DNA of 64,000 nucleotides from Mesorhizobium qingshengii (GTDB taxonomy: Bacteria; Pseudomonadota; Alphaproteobacteria; Rhizobiales; Rhizobiaceae): NCBI RefSeq assembly GCF_900103325.1, contig NZ_FMXM01000005.1:186001-250000 (forward strand). Direction: 5' to 3'. Of the stretch, positions 28,320 through 36,665 are shown piece by piece. A program made the position numbers and the translations under genes. Numbering within the stretch: position 1 is the stretch's first letter; each line of letters begins with the position of its first letter. The notes below the pieces were generated by a model. That model did no database searches, was not told the origin of the DNA, and worked only from the letters and a program-made list of their open reading frames with translations.

Positions 28320-28350
28320 TAAAAAAGGCCGGCGAAACGCCGGCCTTTCC
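28320..28350 (-). terminator. Rho-independent terminator of ndk
   Basis: An 11-bp stem AAAGGCCGGCG/CGCCGGCCTTT with a 3-base loop ends in a run of T on the minus strand, 24 bases past the ndk stop. Confidence 0.85.
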
Positions 28351-28373
28351 AAATCAGACTTGTTGATATCGGC

Positions 28374-28796
28374 TCAGCCGACGATCTCTGTGTCCGAGAA
28401 CCAGTATTTGATCTCCTGTGCCGCGGTCTCGGGCGCATCGGAGCCGTGCACCGAGTTCTCGCCGATCGACAGCGCATGCACCTTGCGGATGGTGCCTTCG
28501 GCGGCATTGGCCGGGTTGGTGGCACCCATCACTTCGCGGTTGCGGGCAATGGCGTTCTCGCCTTCCAGCACCTGCACGACGGTCGGGGCCGAGGACATGA
28601 ACTCAACCAGTTCGCCGAAGAACGGACGGTCCTTGTGAACGGCATAAAAACCTTCCGCCTCGCGGCGGCTCATCCAAACGCGGCGCGAGGCGATGACGCG
28701 CAGGCCGGCGTCTTCGAGCATCTTGGTGATGGCGCCGGTGAGGTTGCGCCGGGTTGCGTCCGGTTTGATCATGGAAAAGGTGCGTTCGAGCGCCAT
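28374..28796 (-). CDS. ndk: Nucleoside diphosphate kinase
   Basis: Ndk balances nucleoside triphosphates by phosphate transfer through a histidine. The 140-residue protein starts [17 protein letters not shown] and has the active-site motif [12 protein letters not shown] with the phospho-accepting histidine near 117. The frame extends upstream to 28865, but the ATG at 28796 with GACAAGGACGA upstream gives the standard length. It is monocistronic with a strong terminator. Confidence 0.96.
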   Translation of the reverse strand: MALERTFSMIKPDATRRNLTGAITKMLEDAGLRVIASRRVWMSRREAEGFYAVHKDRPFFGELVEFMSSAPTVVQVLEGENAIARNREVMGATNPANAAEGTIRKVHALSIGENSVHGSDAPETAAQEIKYWFSDTEIVG

Positions 28797-28878
28797 GGGT
28801 CGTCCTTGTCTGAGAATGGAATTGAGAGTGGCGGGGTCTATACAAGCCGCCCGGCCCATTGCCAAGGGGTGAGGAACG

Positions 28879-28917
28879 GTCCGCGAAGCGGACGGAAAGC
28901 CAATTGCTTGGCTTTCC
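28879..28917. repeat. Double-hairpin palindromic element upstream of ndk
   Basis: Two adjoining perfect hairpins: GTCCGC-3-GCGGAC (28879-28893) and GGAAAGCCAA-4-TTGGCTTTCC (28894-28917). Back-to-back stems without T-tracts are unlike a terminator and resemble rhizobial intergenic palindromic repeats. It lies in the 294-base gap between divergent ndk and the DUF2934 gene, which otherwise shows no gene. Confidence 0.6.
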
Positions 28918-29090
28918 GGGTGGCGAACGCCCGAAGCGATAGTAAAGGGCCGGTGCGGTGCGCGTTTCTCTGCCAGGCCGGCGCCAACGAGGCGGACCAG
29001 CAGGTATGATCCGATGGCTGTTAAGCAATGCTTTGCTTGTTATAGTCGGTCGTGGGCGCCCATGCTGAGGTCGACCCGAACGGAGACAGG

Positions 29091-29351
29091 ATGACCATGA
29101 CAAACGATCGCCAGGAGCGCATTCGCAACCGCGCGCATCAGATCTGGCTGCAAGAGGGACAACCGGCTGGCCAGCATGAGCGTCATTGGCATCAGGCGAT
29201 AGCCGATGTCGACCAGGAAGATGCCGCGGGGACGTCGGCAGCCAAGAAGCCCGCCAGGAAGGCAGTTGGTGCCGGCAAGGCAAAAGCCGCCCCCAAGGAG
29301 GCGATGGCTGCCACGAAGACAAGCAAGCCAAAAAAGGCGACTGCCAAGTAA
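29091..29351 (+). CDS. DUF2934 domain protein with Lys/Ala-rich tail
   Basis: The 86-residue protein has an N-terminal DUF2934-like segment (DRQERIRNRAHQIWLQEGQP, then HERHWHQAIADVDQ; residues about 5-42) with the usual Arg/Trp/Glu/Gly pattern. The tail of about 40 residues is made of Lys, Ala and Pro, similar to the H1-like protein at 20.3 kb. DUF2934 proteins are common in rhizobia and their function is unknown; the basic tail hints at nucleic acid binding. The ATG at 29091 has GGAGACAGG in front of it. Confidence 0.75.
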   Translation: MTMTNDRQERIRNRAHQIWLQEGQPAGQHERHWHQAIADVDQEDAAGTSAAKKPARKAVGAGKAKAAPKEAMAATKTSKPKKATAK

Positions 29352-29435
29352 GGCTCGGCCATCTCGCTGCTGATCTTTCTCGCAGGAGACTGACGGCTCT
29401 CATGCTGCCTTGCGGTAAGAGCAGGCGTTACGGCG

Positions 29436-30128
29436 TCACGCCGCTGCGGCAACCTTCCGCCCCAGCCCGCCATGCAGATCGAGGCAGCGGGCGAACCACT
29501 GCGCCACCACGTCGCCGGCGTCGAGCAACTGGTAAGGCGAGGCTATGCGTGCCCATTGCAGTGCGCCGAAGACGATGTAATCGGCAAACAGCGGCGATGC
29601 GCCACCGATGAATGGCTGATAGCCGAGCATCGACCGCAAAGGCTCCAGCGAGGCTCTGAAGTTGGCGAGCCCGGCATCCCGGGCGGCCATCACATCCTCC
29701 AGTCGCTTGCCGAGCCGCTGCTCCCGGTTCTGACGGAAATAGGCGGCGTTTGCCGTGTCCTGCATGGCATGGAGGTCCATGATCGCGGCGGTGGTGACAT
29801 AGGGATGGATAGTCAGTTGCGACCAACGCTCGACGAAGCGCGCCATCGCCTTGCCGCCGTCGCCGCCAAACAGTGTCGGCCGATCCGGATAGGCCTCGTC
29901 GAGATAGAGCGCGATGGCGAAGGAATCGGCGACGACCTTCTCGCCGTCGCGGATCACCGGAACGAGTTTCGAGACGCCGCCCTCGACACCAGGCACTTCG
30001 AGGAAGCGCGTTGGCACGGTGCTGACTTCGAGCCCTTTGTGGGCCAGCGCCATCGTCGCCTTCCAGCAATGCGGGCTGAACGGGCGCGTGGTGTCGCGTC
30101 CGACGAGGTCATAGAGCAGAATGGTCAT
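29436..30128 (-). CDS. Glutathione S-transferase family protein
   Basis: The 230-residue protein has an N-terminal thioredoxin-like domain (MTILLYDLVGRDTTRPFSPH, with CWKATMALAHKGLEV) and VPVIRDGEKVVADSFAIALYLDE, the glutathione-binding beta-strand and Asp-Ser pair at about 55-75. The helical C-terminal domain includes FIGGASPLFADYIVFGALQWAR. The catalytic residue cannot be fixed from sequence: a serine and a cysteine are both near the first helix. It is unlike the GST at 21.2 kb in length and sequence. It is divergent from the DinB gene. Confidence 0.87.
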   Translation of the reverse strand: MTILLYDLVGRDTTRPFSPHCWKATMALAHKGLEVSTVPTRFLEVPGVEGGVSKLVPVIRDGEKVVADSFAIALYLDEAYPDRPTLFGGDGGKAMARFVERWSQLTIHPYVTTAAIMDLHAMQDTANAAYFRQNREQRLGKRLEDVMAARDAGLANFRASLEPLRSMLGYQPFIGGASPLFADYIVFGALQWARIASPYQLLDAGDVVAQWFARCLDLHGGLGRKVAAAA

Positions 30129-30187
30129 TGGCGTCGGCGTTCCTGCGGGTTAGGTAGGCCCCGTATCGACGCGAGCCGAGGGAAGCC

Positions 30188-30700
30188 ATGAGACAGCATT
30201 TCATGATGTTTGCGGCCTACAATCAATGGGCCAATAGCCGCATCTATGATGCCGCCGCCGAGCTCGACGACGAGGAATTCAACCGCGACGTCGGGGCTTT
30301 TTTCGGCTCGATGATGGGCACGCTCAATCACCTGCTGACAGCCGACCGCATCTGGATGAAGCGCTTTACCGGCGAAGGCGACGCGCCAACGACGCTGGAC
30401 GCCATCCTGTACCGGGCCTTGCCCGGCCTGAGGATGGCGCGCGAAGCCGAGGACAAGAGGATCGTCGGCTGGGTCGGCGGCCTCAGCGACAAGGCGTTGA
30501 CGGGCCGCTTCACCTACATGACGGTCTCGGACATGCGCACCGTCTCGCAAAGGCTGGCGCCGGCGCTGGACCATGTCTTCAACCACCAGACCCACCACTG
30601 CGGCCAGGCGCATGCGATTCTGACCATCCTCGGCCGGCCAAGCCTGGGGTTGGACTTGATGCTCTTCCAGCGCACCGAGGAGGGCAGGGCCTTCGCCTGA
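30188..30700 (+). CDS. DinB-family protein
   Basis: DinB proteins are four-helix bundles that bind a divalent metal through three histidines; some are thiol-dependent transferases. The 170-residue protein has the first histidine in TLNHLLTADRIWMKRF (about residue 46) and the other two in VFNHQTHHCGQAHAIL (about 130-145). The N-terminus FAAYNQWANSRIYDAAAEL is typical. No substrate can be inferred. It is divergent from the GST gene, with 59 bases between starts. Confidence 0.88.
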   Translation: MRQHFMMFAAYNQWANSRIYDAAAELDDEEFNRDVGAFFGSMMGTLNHLLTADRIWMKRFTGEGDAPTTLDAILYRALPGLRMAREAEDKRIVGWVGGLSDKALTGRFTYMTVSDMRTVSQRLAPALDHVFNHQTHHCGQAHAILTILGRPSLGLDLMLFQRTEEGRAFA

Positions 30701-30729
30701 TCCCGCCAGAGGGTCTCAGCAGCGGACGA

Positions 30730-31671
30730 TCAGCCGCTGATCTCGCTGTCCAGCTGGCTCTGCGTCAAAGCGGCCTCCGCCATGATCCACTGCTTGAACA
30801 GTGATGTCTTGCGGGCGGAAGGCGTCTTGTCGGGGCAGACGAAATACCATCCTGCGGCGTTCGGATGGTGGACCGCGAACGGAGCGACTAGTCTTTCGGC
30901 GCGAATATCGCTGGCCATATAGGCCCGGTTGGCCACGGCAAATCCCATCCCGGCATTGGCAGCCTCGTAGGACATCATGCACGAATCGAAATAGATGCTT
31001 CTGGCCTCCTTGAGCACGGAGCCGGCGCCAGCGAAGCCGAGCCATGATTGCCAGTTGTGGGTGCAGGTGTCGGAATGCAGCAGCGTGAAGTGGCGCAGGT
31101 CTTCCGGGGTCACTTTCGATAGCGGCATGTCGCCCAGGATCTCGTGGAAGAGCTTCCGGCTGCAGACCGGCGTCAGGTCCTCCTTGAACAGAAGGTCGGC
31201 CTTCAGATCGGGAAAATGACCGTCGCCATAACGGATCTCGATATCGAATTCGGATGTCGCGAATTCGTGCGTCGCATAGGAGGTGGAAACGCGCATCTCT
31301 ATGTCGGGGTATTGCCGCTGGAAGAGCGGCAGGCGCGGAAACAGCCAGCGCGCGGCAAAAGTCGGCAGCACCGATATCTTCAACACATGTTCCTGCGACT
31401 GCCCAGTCGCTTCCATGCTGGCGGCGACGATCCGCTCCAGAGCTTCGCGCACGCGCGAGACATAGGTCTCGCCCTCCGGCGTCAGCGACACCGCATTGCC
31501 GCCGCGCTGGAAGATCTTGAAGCGAAGCTGGTCCTCCAGGCTTTTGACGCGCTGGCTCACCGCCGAAGCGGTGATGAATTGTTCTTCGCCGGCACGCGTG
31601 AAATTCCTGTGCCTCGCAGCACTCTCCACGATCTTTAGCGAATTGAGGTTGACCTGACTGAGCAGACGCAC
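30730..31671 (-). CDS. LysR-family transcriptional regulator, GcvA-like
   Basis: The 313-residue protein has an N-terminal winged HTH (LNSLKIVESAARHRNFTRAG, then EEQFITASAVSQRVKSLEDQ; residues about 8-65) and a two-lobed effector domain. GcvA/AmpR-like features include LFQRGGNAVSLTPEGE and TLLHSDTCTHNWQSWL. It is divergent from the dioxygenase-like gene at 31782, with 110 bases between starts. The usual LysR logic makes it the likely regulator of that gene and of the downstream transporter. Confidence 0.92.
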   Translation of the reverse strand: MRLLSQVNLNSLKIVESAARHRNFTRAGEEQFITASAVSQRVKSLEDQLRFKIFQRGGNAVSLTPEGETYVSRVREALERIVAASMEATGQSQEHVLKISVLPTFAARWLFPRLPLFQRQYPDIEMRVSTSYATHEFATSEFDIEIRYGDGHFPDLKADLLFKEDLTPVCSRKLFHEILGDMPLSKVTPEDLRHFTLLHSDTCTHNWQSWLGFAGAGSVLKEARSIYFDSCMMSYEAANAGMGFAVANRAYMASDIRAERLVAPFAVHHPNAAGWYFVCPDKTPSARKTSLFKQWIMAEAALTQSQLDSEISG

Positions 31672-31781
31672 GGGTTCGACCTTAAGCTGGGCTTACACTA
31701 GCACCAGCATTCCTAATTTTACAGGGGCTGCTAATTTAATCAACTGTTTACCAAGTGTTTGCCCCCACCTGGAGAAGTACA

Positions 31782-32615
31782 ATGAACGCCCATACCATTC
31801 CCGAACTGCGCTATGCGATGAGCCGCGAAGCCATCATCGGCCACGAAACCGCCTGGAAAGTGTCGAGCTTCGGCGTCGCGCAGTATCTTCACGGCTATGA
31901 CCCGGCACTGCTTGCCGCTATTGAGGAGGCCGCGTTGAAGCTCAAGGCCAGCCATGCCGTGCACAAGCACCTCGATCTGACCTTCATCACCGGCGCCGAC
32001 CGTTTCATCCCCGAAATCAAGGAATTGCTGCACGACAAGATGCGCCTGGAGCGGCTGTCCGACATGATGGGCACCAAGTTGGAGCCCTATCCGCTGTCGA
32101 TCGTCGGTTCGACCGTCACCTTCATGAACCCGAAGGACGGCGCGGTCGAATGGCATTGCGATGGCGTTCCCGTCACCGAACTCATTCCGCTGTCGATCAG
32201 CAATCCGTTGGTCGGCGGCCATCTCGAAATCTACTGCGACGACTCTGAAACCGGCCGTGCCATCCTCGAATCCGGCCGCGAGATCCCGCGCAACCGTGTC
32301 ATGCGCATCGACCACAAGATGAACTATGCCACGCTCGGGCAGTTCCTTGGTGTCCTGCATCGCACGGCGCCGATCCGGTTCGGCGAACGCGTCACGCTGG
32401 TGCTCAACCAGCGCTCCGTGGCCAAGCCCTATGTCGACGACAACCGGATGTTCTATCTTGCCGCCGACAACGACCACGACCGCGAATGGGTCAACGAGCT
32501 GGCCGAGGATGTGTGGACCAACCAACTGCCAGCCTATCGCCAGTTCGAGGCGGAACGTCCCGTTCCGGTGTCGCCCGAGGCGCCGGTTCCGGGCGGAGCC
32601 AGGGAATCATGGTAA
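31782..32615 (+). CDS. Putative Fe(II)/2-oxoglutarate-dependent dioxygenase-like protein
   Basis: The 277-residue protein shows a facial-triad pattern: His125-x-Asp127 in EWHCDGVP, a distal His193 in VLHRTAP, and Arg203 ten residues later, the usual 2-oxoglutarate-binding position. Spacing and predicted beta-rich core fit a cupin-type non-haem iron hydroxylase. The substrate is unknown; an adjacent DMT exporter suggests a small metabolite such as an amino acid. An upstream in-frame start (31755) is possible, but the ATG at 31782 has GGAGAAG before it. It is divergent from a LysR regulator. Family assignment rests on motif reading only. Confidence 0.65.
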   Translation: MNAHTIPELRYAMSREAIIGHETAWKVSSFGVAQYLHGYDPALLAAIEEAALKLKASHAVHKHLDLTFITGADRFIPEIKELLHDKMRLERLSDMMGTKLEPYPLSIVGSTVTFMNPKDGAVEWHCDGVPVTELIPLSISNPLVGGHLEIYCDDSETGRAILESGREIPRNRVMRIDHKMNYATLGQFLGVLHRTAPIRFGERVTLVLNQRSVAKPYVDDNRMFYLAADNDHDREWVNELAEDVWTNQLPAYRQFEAERPVPVSPEAPVPGGARESW

Positions 32616-32620
32616 CAACC

Positions 32621-32663
32621 CATGATCCCGAAAGGTGGGAACCGGTTTTGGGACAAGATCATG
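32621..32663. repeat. Palindromic repeat overlapping the start of the DMT transporter gene
   Basis: Outer arms CATGATC and GATCATG enclose CCGAAA..GGGAACC/GGTTTTGGG. This is a rhizobial-type intergenic palindrome related to the elements at 20804 and 25737. Its right arm provides the ATG at 32661, the best start for the next gene. Confidence 0.7.
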
Positions 32664-33608
32664 GTCAAACAGGAAGATAGAGCCCCAAACCGATTCTTTC
32701 GGCATGGATCAGGCTCGATATCCGCGCTGGTCTTCGCCGCCGGCGCGGTGGCTTTGTGGTCGACCAATGCATTGGTCGGCAAATCCCTGCTGGCAAGTCA
32801 CCCGGTATCGCAGGTGCAATTCCTGCAGTTTTCGGGAGCCGCCCTTGTCTTCGCGGCCATCTGGTTGATGAACCGGGAAGACGCGCCGCAAAGAAACGCC
32901 GCGCCGGACGCACCCGCCGCCTGGATGGGGCTGGCGCCGATCGGCGTCGGCATCATCGGCCTCGTCGGGACCATGGTGCTGCAATACCTGGCCTTCGCTT
33001 CGGTGCCAGTGATCGAGGCCAATCTGGTGGCATACACCTGGCCGTTAATGGTCGCGGCGGCCGTGATCGTGCTCGAAAATCCGCGGCGACCGATATTGTT
33101 GGGTCTTGCCGCGGTCCTGGGGTTCGTCGGCGTTGCACTGGTGATTTCGGGAGGGCGCGACCAGTCCTGGCTTCGGGGCGATCTGGTCGGCTATCTCGCG
33201 GCATTCGGGTCTGCGCTGTGTATGGCTTTCTATTCGGTCATGGTGGGACGGGTTGCCGCTTCGCCGGATCGCTTGCTGCTGCCGTCGTCGCTGTTCGGTG
33301 TCGCCTTGACGTTTCTGTGGAGCGCTCGCGACGGCGTCGCCTGGCCCTCCGGCACGGACCTGGCTCTCGGGCTCTATCTGGGCGCCGGTCCGATGGGGTT
33401 GGGCTACTATTTCTGGTCGCGCGCCCTGAAGCTCGAAGGCAGCGGCAAGGTCGCGGTCGTCGCCTATCTCACGCCGATCGCTTCGACGCTGCTGCTGACC
33501 CTGTCCGGCGAGCGGATGACGATGACCGCCATTGCCGGAGCCGTCCTCGTCATTGGCAGTTGTCTCGCGGTCGGCATGGAACGTTCGGAGGCCGAAAATC
33601 ATGTTTGA
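32661..33608 (+). CDS. EamA/DMT-family transporter
   Basis: A drug/metabolite transporter with about ten TM segments in two EamA repeats (residues about 25-150 and 165-305 of a 315-residue product), with LVFAAGAVALWSTNALVGK at the start and AYLTPIASTLLLTLSGE near the end. Such proteins usually export amino acids or other metabolites. The frame is open from ATG 32622, but the first 13 residues then come from a palindromic repeat; the ATG at 32661 is preferred though its ribosome site (GGGACAAG) is weak. It is likely cotranscribed with the dioxygenase-like gene 45 bases upstream. Confidence 0.88.
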   Translation: MVKQEDRAPNRFFRHGSGSISALVFAAGAVALWSTNALVGKSLLASHPVSQVQFLQFSGAALVFAAIWLMNREDAPQRNAAPDAPAAWMGLAPIGVGIIGLVGTMVLQYLAFASVPVIEANLVAYTWPLMVAAAVIVLENPRRPILLGLAAVLGFVGVALVISGGRDQSWLRGDLVGYLAAFGSALCMAFYSVMVGRVAASPDRLLLPSSLFGVALTFLWSARDGVAWPSGTDLALGLYLGAGPMGLGYYFWSRALKLEGSGKVAVVAYLTPIASTLLLTLSGERMTMTAIAGAVLVIGSCLAVGMERSEAENHV

Positions 33609-33804
33609 CGAAAATGAACGCCTCGCCAGGCAGGAAGCGTTTTGGCTGATCAAGGAGTTTGGTGCCGAGGCGCCGCTTTACGCCGCGATGAAGGCCGAAA
33701 AGGCGATAGAGCAAAAGGATTTCGGGCGTTGCGCCCGCTGGAAGCGTATTCTCGAGATATTGGCCGACAGCCCAACTGCCAAGTCTGCTTCTGCGAAGTA
33801 TTAG
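33601..33804 (+). CDS. Small hypothetical protein, 67 residues
   Basis: The ATG at 33601 overlaps the end of the DMT transporter gene by 8 bases, suggesting coupled translation. The product (MFDENERLARQEAFWLIKEF, then APLYAAMKAEKAIEQKDFGR) is helical and charged, with an Arg/Lys-rich middle and no membrane segment. I know similar short proteins in rhizobial genomes as hypothetical only. The end of the frame coincides with a drop in GC. Confidence 0.6.
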   Translation: MFDENERLARQEAFWLIKEFGAEAPLYAAMKAEKAIEQKDFGRCARWKRILEILADSPTAKSASAKY

Positions 33805-33931
33805 ATTTTCTAATTTGCACGACGTCGATTTTCGATGAAAACATTTTCTGCGAGTCTTGATTCCTTGTTGAGACTTGGCGGTCCGTTGGGGACGAGGTTA
33901 GAGACATACATCGGCATAAGTCTTCGCAGGG

Positions 33932-34408
33932 GTGGATGACTTTGTCGCAGATAGGGTGAAAGATTTGTCAAATATCGATGATAAGACCGTTATCGAGCTG
34001 ACGGCCGATATTGTCTCGGCCTATGTAGGCAACAATCCGCTTCCGGCTTCCGGCTTGCCTGAATTGATTGCCAGCGTCAGCGCCTCGGTTCGGAAGCTGG
34101 CCGGTGTGGCTGTCACGGAAAGCCCTAGCCTGGTTCCGGCCGTGAACCCGAAGAAGTCGGTGTTCCCCGACTACATCGTCTGCCTTGAGGATGGAAAGAA
34201 GTTCAAGTCGCTCAAGCGGCACCTCAGGACCGACTATGGCCTGAGCCCGGACGATTATCGGGCCAAATGGGGGCTGCCGCCGGACTATCCGATGGTTGCT
34301 CCAAGCTACTCGGCAACACGGTCGGCGCTGGCAAAATCGACGGGACTTGGCCGCAAGCCCGCCGCACCACCCGCCGCGACCAGGGCAAAGCGCAAGACCA
34401 CTGCCTGA
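33932..34408 (+). CDS. MucR/Ros-family transcriptional regulator with altered zinc ligands
   Basis: MucR proteins are global silencers in rhizobia that control exopolysaccharide, motility and symbiosis genes. The 158-residue product has the MucR N-terminus (ELTADIVSAYVGNNPLPASG) and the FPDYIVCLEDGKKFKSLKRH core followed by YRAKWGLPPDYPMVAPSYS. Of the four zinc ligands (C-x2-C-x9-H-x4-H), only Cys84 and His97 remain; positions 87 and 102 are Asp and Tyr. Related Mesorhizobium proteins with lost ligands are reported to fold and bind DNA. The start is GTG 33932 or, with a better AGGG site, TTG 33965. Confidence 0.9.
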   Translation: MDDFVADRVKDLSNIDDKTVIELTADIVSAYVGNNPLPASGLPELIASVSASVRKLAGVAVTESPSLVPAVNPKKSVFPDYIVCLEDGKKFKSLKRHLRTDYGLSPDDYRAKWGLPPDYPMVAPSYSATRSALAKSTGLGRKPAAPPAATRAKRKTTA

Positions 34409-34546
34409 GCGGGGGCTTCGGCCGTATGGCAAGTCACTGAACGGCTACCCTGACGGCGCTGTTGCAGGCGTCGTTTTCGGGCCTTGTGCGGCCAACTGGC
34501 CCGCAAGGCCTTGCGAAGCGTTGATGTCCGGTGCAAAAGCGCCGCC

Positions 34547-36424
34547 ATGCTTGTTATCTCAGACCTTTCGCTCCGCATGGCCGGACGCCTGCTTCTCGAC
34601 CATGCTTCGCTGACCTTGCCGGCCGGCACCAAGGCCGGCCTTGTCGGCCGCAATGGCACCGGCAAGACGACGCTGTTCAAGGCCATTACCGGCGATTTCC
34701 CCTCCGAGACCGGGTCGATCAGCCTGCCCAAGAATACGCGCATCGGGCAGGTGGCGCAGGAAGCGCCGGGCACCGAGGATCCGCTGATCGAGATCGTGCT
34801 CAAGGCCGACCTCGAACGCACGGCGCTCCTCGAAGAGGAAAAAACCGCCACCGATCCACACCGCATCGCCGACATCCACATGCGGCTGGCCGATATCGAC
34901 GCGCATTCAGCCGAGTCACGCGCGGCAACCATTCTGGCCGGCCTCGGCTTCGACGACGCGGCGCAGCGGCGCCCGGCCTCGTCCTTTTCCGGCGGTTGGC
35001 GCATGCGCGTGGCGCTCGCCGCCGTGCTGTTTTCCGAGCCCGACCTTCTGCTGCTCGATGAGCCGACCAACTATCTCGATCTCGAAGGCACGCTGTGGCT
35101 GGAAAACTATGTGTCGAAGTATCCGCACACGGTGCTCCTGATTTCGCACGATCGCGACCTGCTCAACCGCGCCGTCAACTCGATCGTTCATCTCGACCAG
35201 AAGAAGCTGACCTTTTGGCGCGGCGGCTACGATCAGTTCGAGCGCCAGTACACCGAGCAGAAGGAGCTGCAGGAGAAGGGCCGCGTCAAGCAGGAAGCCG
35301 CTCGCAAGCACATGGAATCCTTCGTCGAGCGCTTCCGTGCCAAGGCCTCCAAGGCCAGGCAGGCGCAGTCGCGCATCAAGGCGCTGGAGAAGATGAAGCC
35401 GATCGCGGCCATCGTCAACGACACGGTTCGGCCGTTCTCCTTCCCGGTGCCAGTCAAGACGGTGGCTTCGCCGATCATCGCGCTGAACAACGTCAGTGTC
35501 GGCTATACCGAGGGGCAGCCGATCCTCAAGAAGATGACGCTGCGCATCGACGCCGATGACCGCATCGCGCTGCTTGGCGCCAACGGCAACGGCAAGTCGA
35601 CCTTCGCCAAATTGCTGTCCGGCCGGCTGAAGCCGGAGAGCGGCACCATGACAGTGGCGCCGGGGCTGAAAGTGGCGATCTTCGCCCAGCACCAGCTTGA
35701 TGATCTCCGACCTGACGAAAACGCCTACGAGCATGTCCGCCGGCTAATGCCAGAGGCGCCTGAATCGAAGGTGCGCGGCCGCGTTGCCCAGTTTGGTCTC
35801 ACCACCGAGAAGATGAACACCGCCGCCAAGGATCTGTCGGGCGGCGAGAAGGCGAGGCTGCTGATGGGCCTGTCGGCCTTCGAGGGCCCAAACCTGTTTA
35901 TCCTCGACGAGCCGACCAACCATCTCGACATCGACAGCCGCGAATCGCTGATCCATGCGCTGAACGAGTTCCCCGGCGCTGTCATCCTGATCTCGCACGA
36001 CCGCCATCTGCTCGAGGCGACGGCCGACCGGCTGTGGCTGGTCAAGGATGGCGCGGTCAATCCCTATGATGGCGACCTGGAAGACTACAAGACGCTGGTC
36101 ACAGGCGTGTCAGGCGACCGCCGCGGCAAGCGCGAGGCCGACAAGGCATCAAAAGCCGATCGCCGCCGCGATGCAGCCCAGCGCCGTGCCGCCTTCGAGC
36201 CGCTTGCCAAGGAAATCCGCGCCACCGAAGCGCTGATGGACCGCATCCGCAAGCGCATCGACGGCATCGAGGACGAATTGGCCAACCCGGCGATCTATGA
36301 AAAGGATCCCTCGACCGCGACGCGCCTAGCCAAGGAGCGCTCGCAACTCGCCCAGACGCTGGCCGGCCATGAGGAAAAATGGCTGACCATGTCGGCCGAA
36401 TATGAGGAAGGCACGGCGGAGTGA
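34547..36424 (+). CDS. ABC-F family ATP-binding protein (Uup/YheS-like)
   Basis: ABC-F proteins are soluble twin-ATPase factors that act on ribosomes. The 625-residue protein has two ABC domains: Walker A GRNGTGKTT (about residue 36) with signature SGGWRMRVALAAVLF, and GANGNGKST (about residue 345) with LSGGEKARLLMGLS. A charged linker (about 235-290) includes a KQEAARKHMESFVERFRAKA helix. The C-terminal coiled coil (about 520-620) ends in EEGTAE. There are no TM segments. Start ATG 34547 gives MLVISDLSLRMAGR; upstream frame to 34484 is not supported. Confidence 0.93.
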   Translation: MLVISDLSLRMAGRLLLDHASLTLPAGTKAGLVGRNGTGKTTLFKAITGDFPSETGSISLPKNTRIGQVAQEAPGTEDPLIEIVLKADLERTALLEEEKTATDPHRIADIHMRLADIDAHSAESRAATILAGLGFDDAAQRRPASSFSGGWRMRVALAAVLFSEPDLLLLDEPTNYLDLEGTLWLENYVSKYPHTVLLISHDRDLLNRAVNSIVHLDQKKLTFWRGGYDQFERQYTEQKELQEKGRVKQEAARKHMESFVERFRAKASKARQAQSRIKALEKMKPIAAIVNDTVRPFSFPVPVKTVASPIIALNNVSVGYTEGQPILKKMTLRIDADDRIALLGANGNGKSTFAKLLSGRLKPESGTMTVAPGLKVAIFAQHQLDDLRPDENAYEHVRRLMPEAPESKVRGRVAQFGLTTEKMNTAAKDLSGGEKARLLMGLSAFEGPNLFILDEPTNHLDIDSRESLIHALNEFPGAVILISHDRHLLEATADRLWLVKDGAVNPYDGDLEDYKTLVTGVSGDRRGKREADKASKADRRRDAAQRRAAFEPLAKEIRATEALMDRIRKRIDGIEDELANPAIYEKDPSTATRLAKERSQLAQTLAGHEEKWLTMSAEYEEGTAE

Positions 36425-36623
36425 GTGCGTCGAAGGAATCCTGGCTTGGGCTGCGAAGGTTTTGGCGATCAATCCCGGGGCTGTCGTAAAATGTCCTGAA
36501 TGCGGAGAAGGCAATCTGGTTATCGTCGACGCTGGCGCAGGGGCCTCGCATGTCGACCGTCATATGCATTGCCCAAAATGCGGTGCCTACAATGCGCTCT
36601 TCACGCGAACTGACGGCGTATAA
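36402..36623 (+). CDS. Small zinc-ribbon-like ORF
   Basis: The C-terminal half contains CPECGEGNLVIVDAG and, 20 residues on, CPKCGAYNALF: two CPxCG knuckles that would bind one zinc. The frame opens at ATG 36402, inside the ABC-F gene, giving 73 residues; a TTG at 36462 would give about 53 residues beginning just before the ribbon. The first 20 residues lie over the end of the previous gene and look less protein-like, so the shorter form is possible. Short zinc ribbons often bind nucleic acid or proteins; the function here is unknown. Confidence 0.55.
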   Translation: MRKARRSECVEGILAWAAKVLAINPGAVVKCPECGEGNLVIVDAGAGASHVDRHMHCPKCGAYNALFTRTDGV

Positions 36624-36665
36624 CTGGCCCTACACGTCACGCCCGAAAGCCGTTAGACACGTGCC

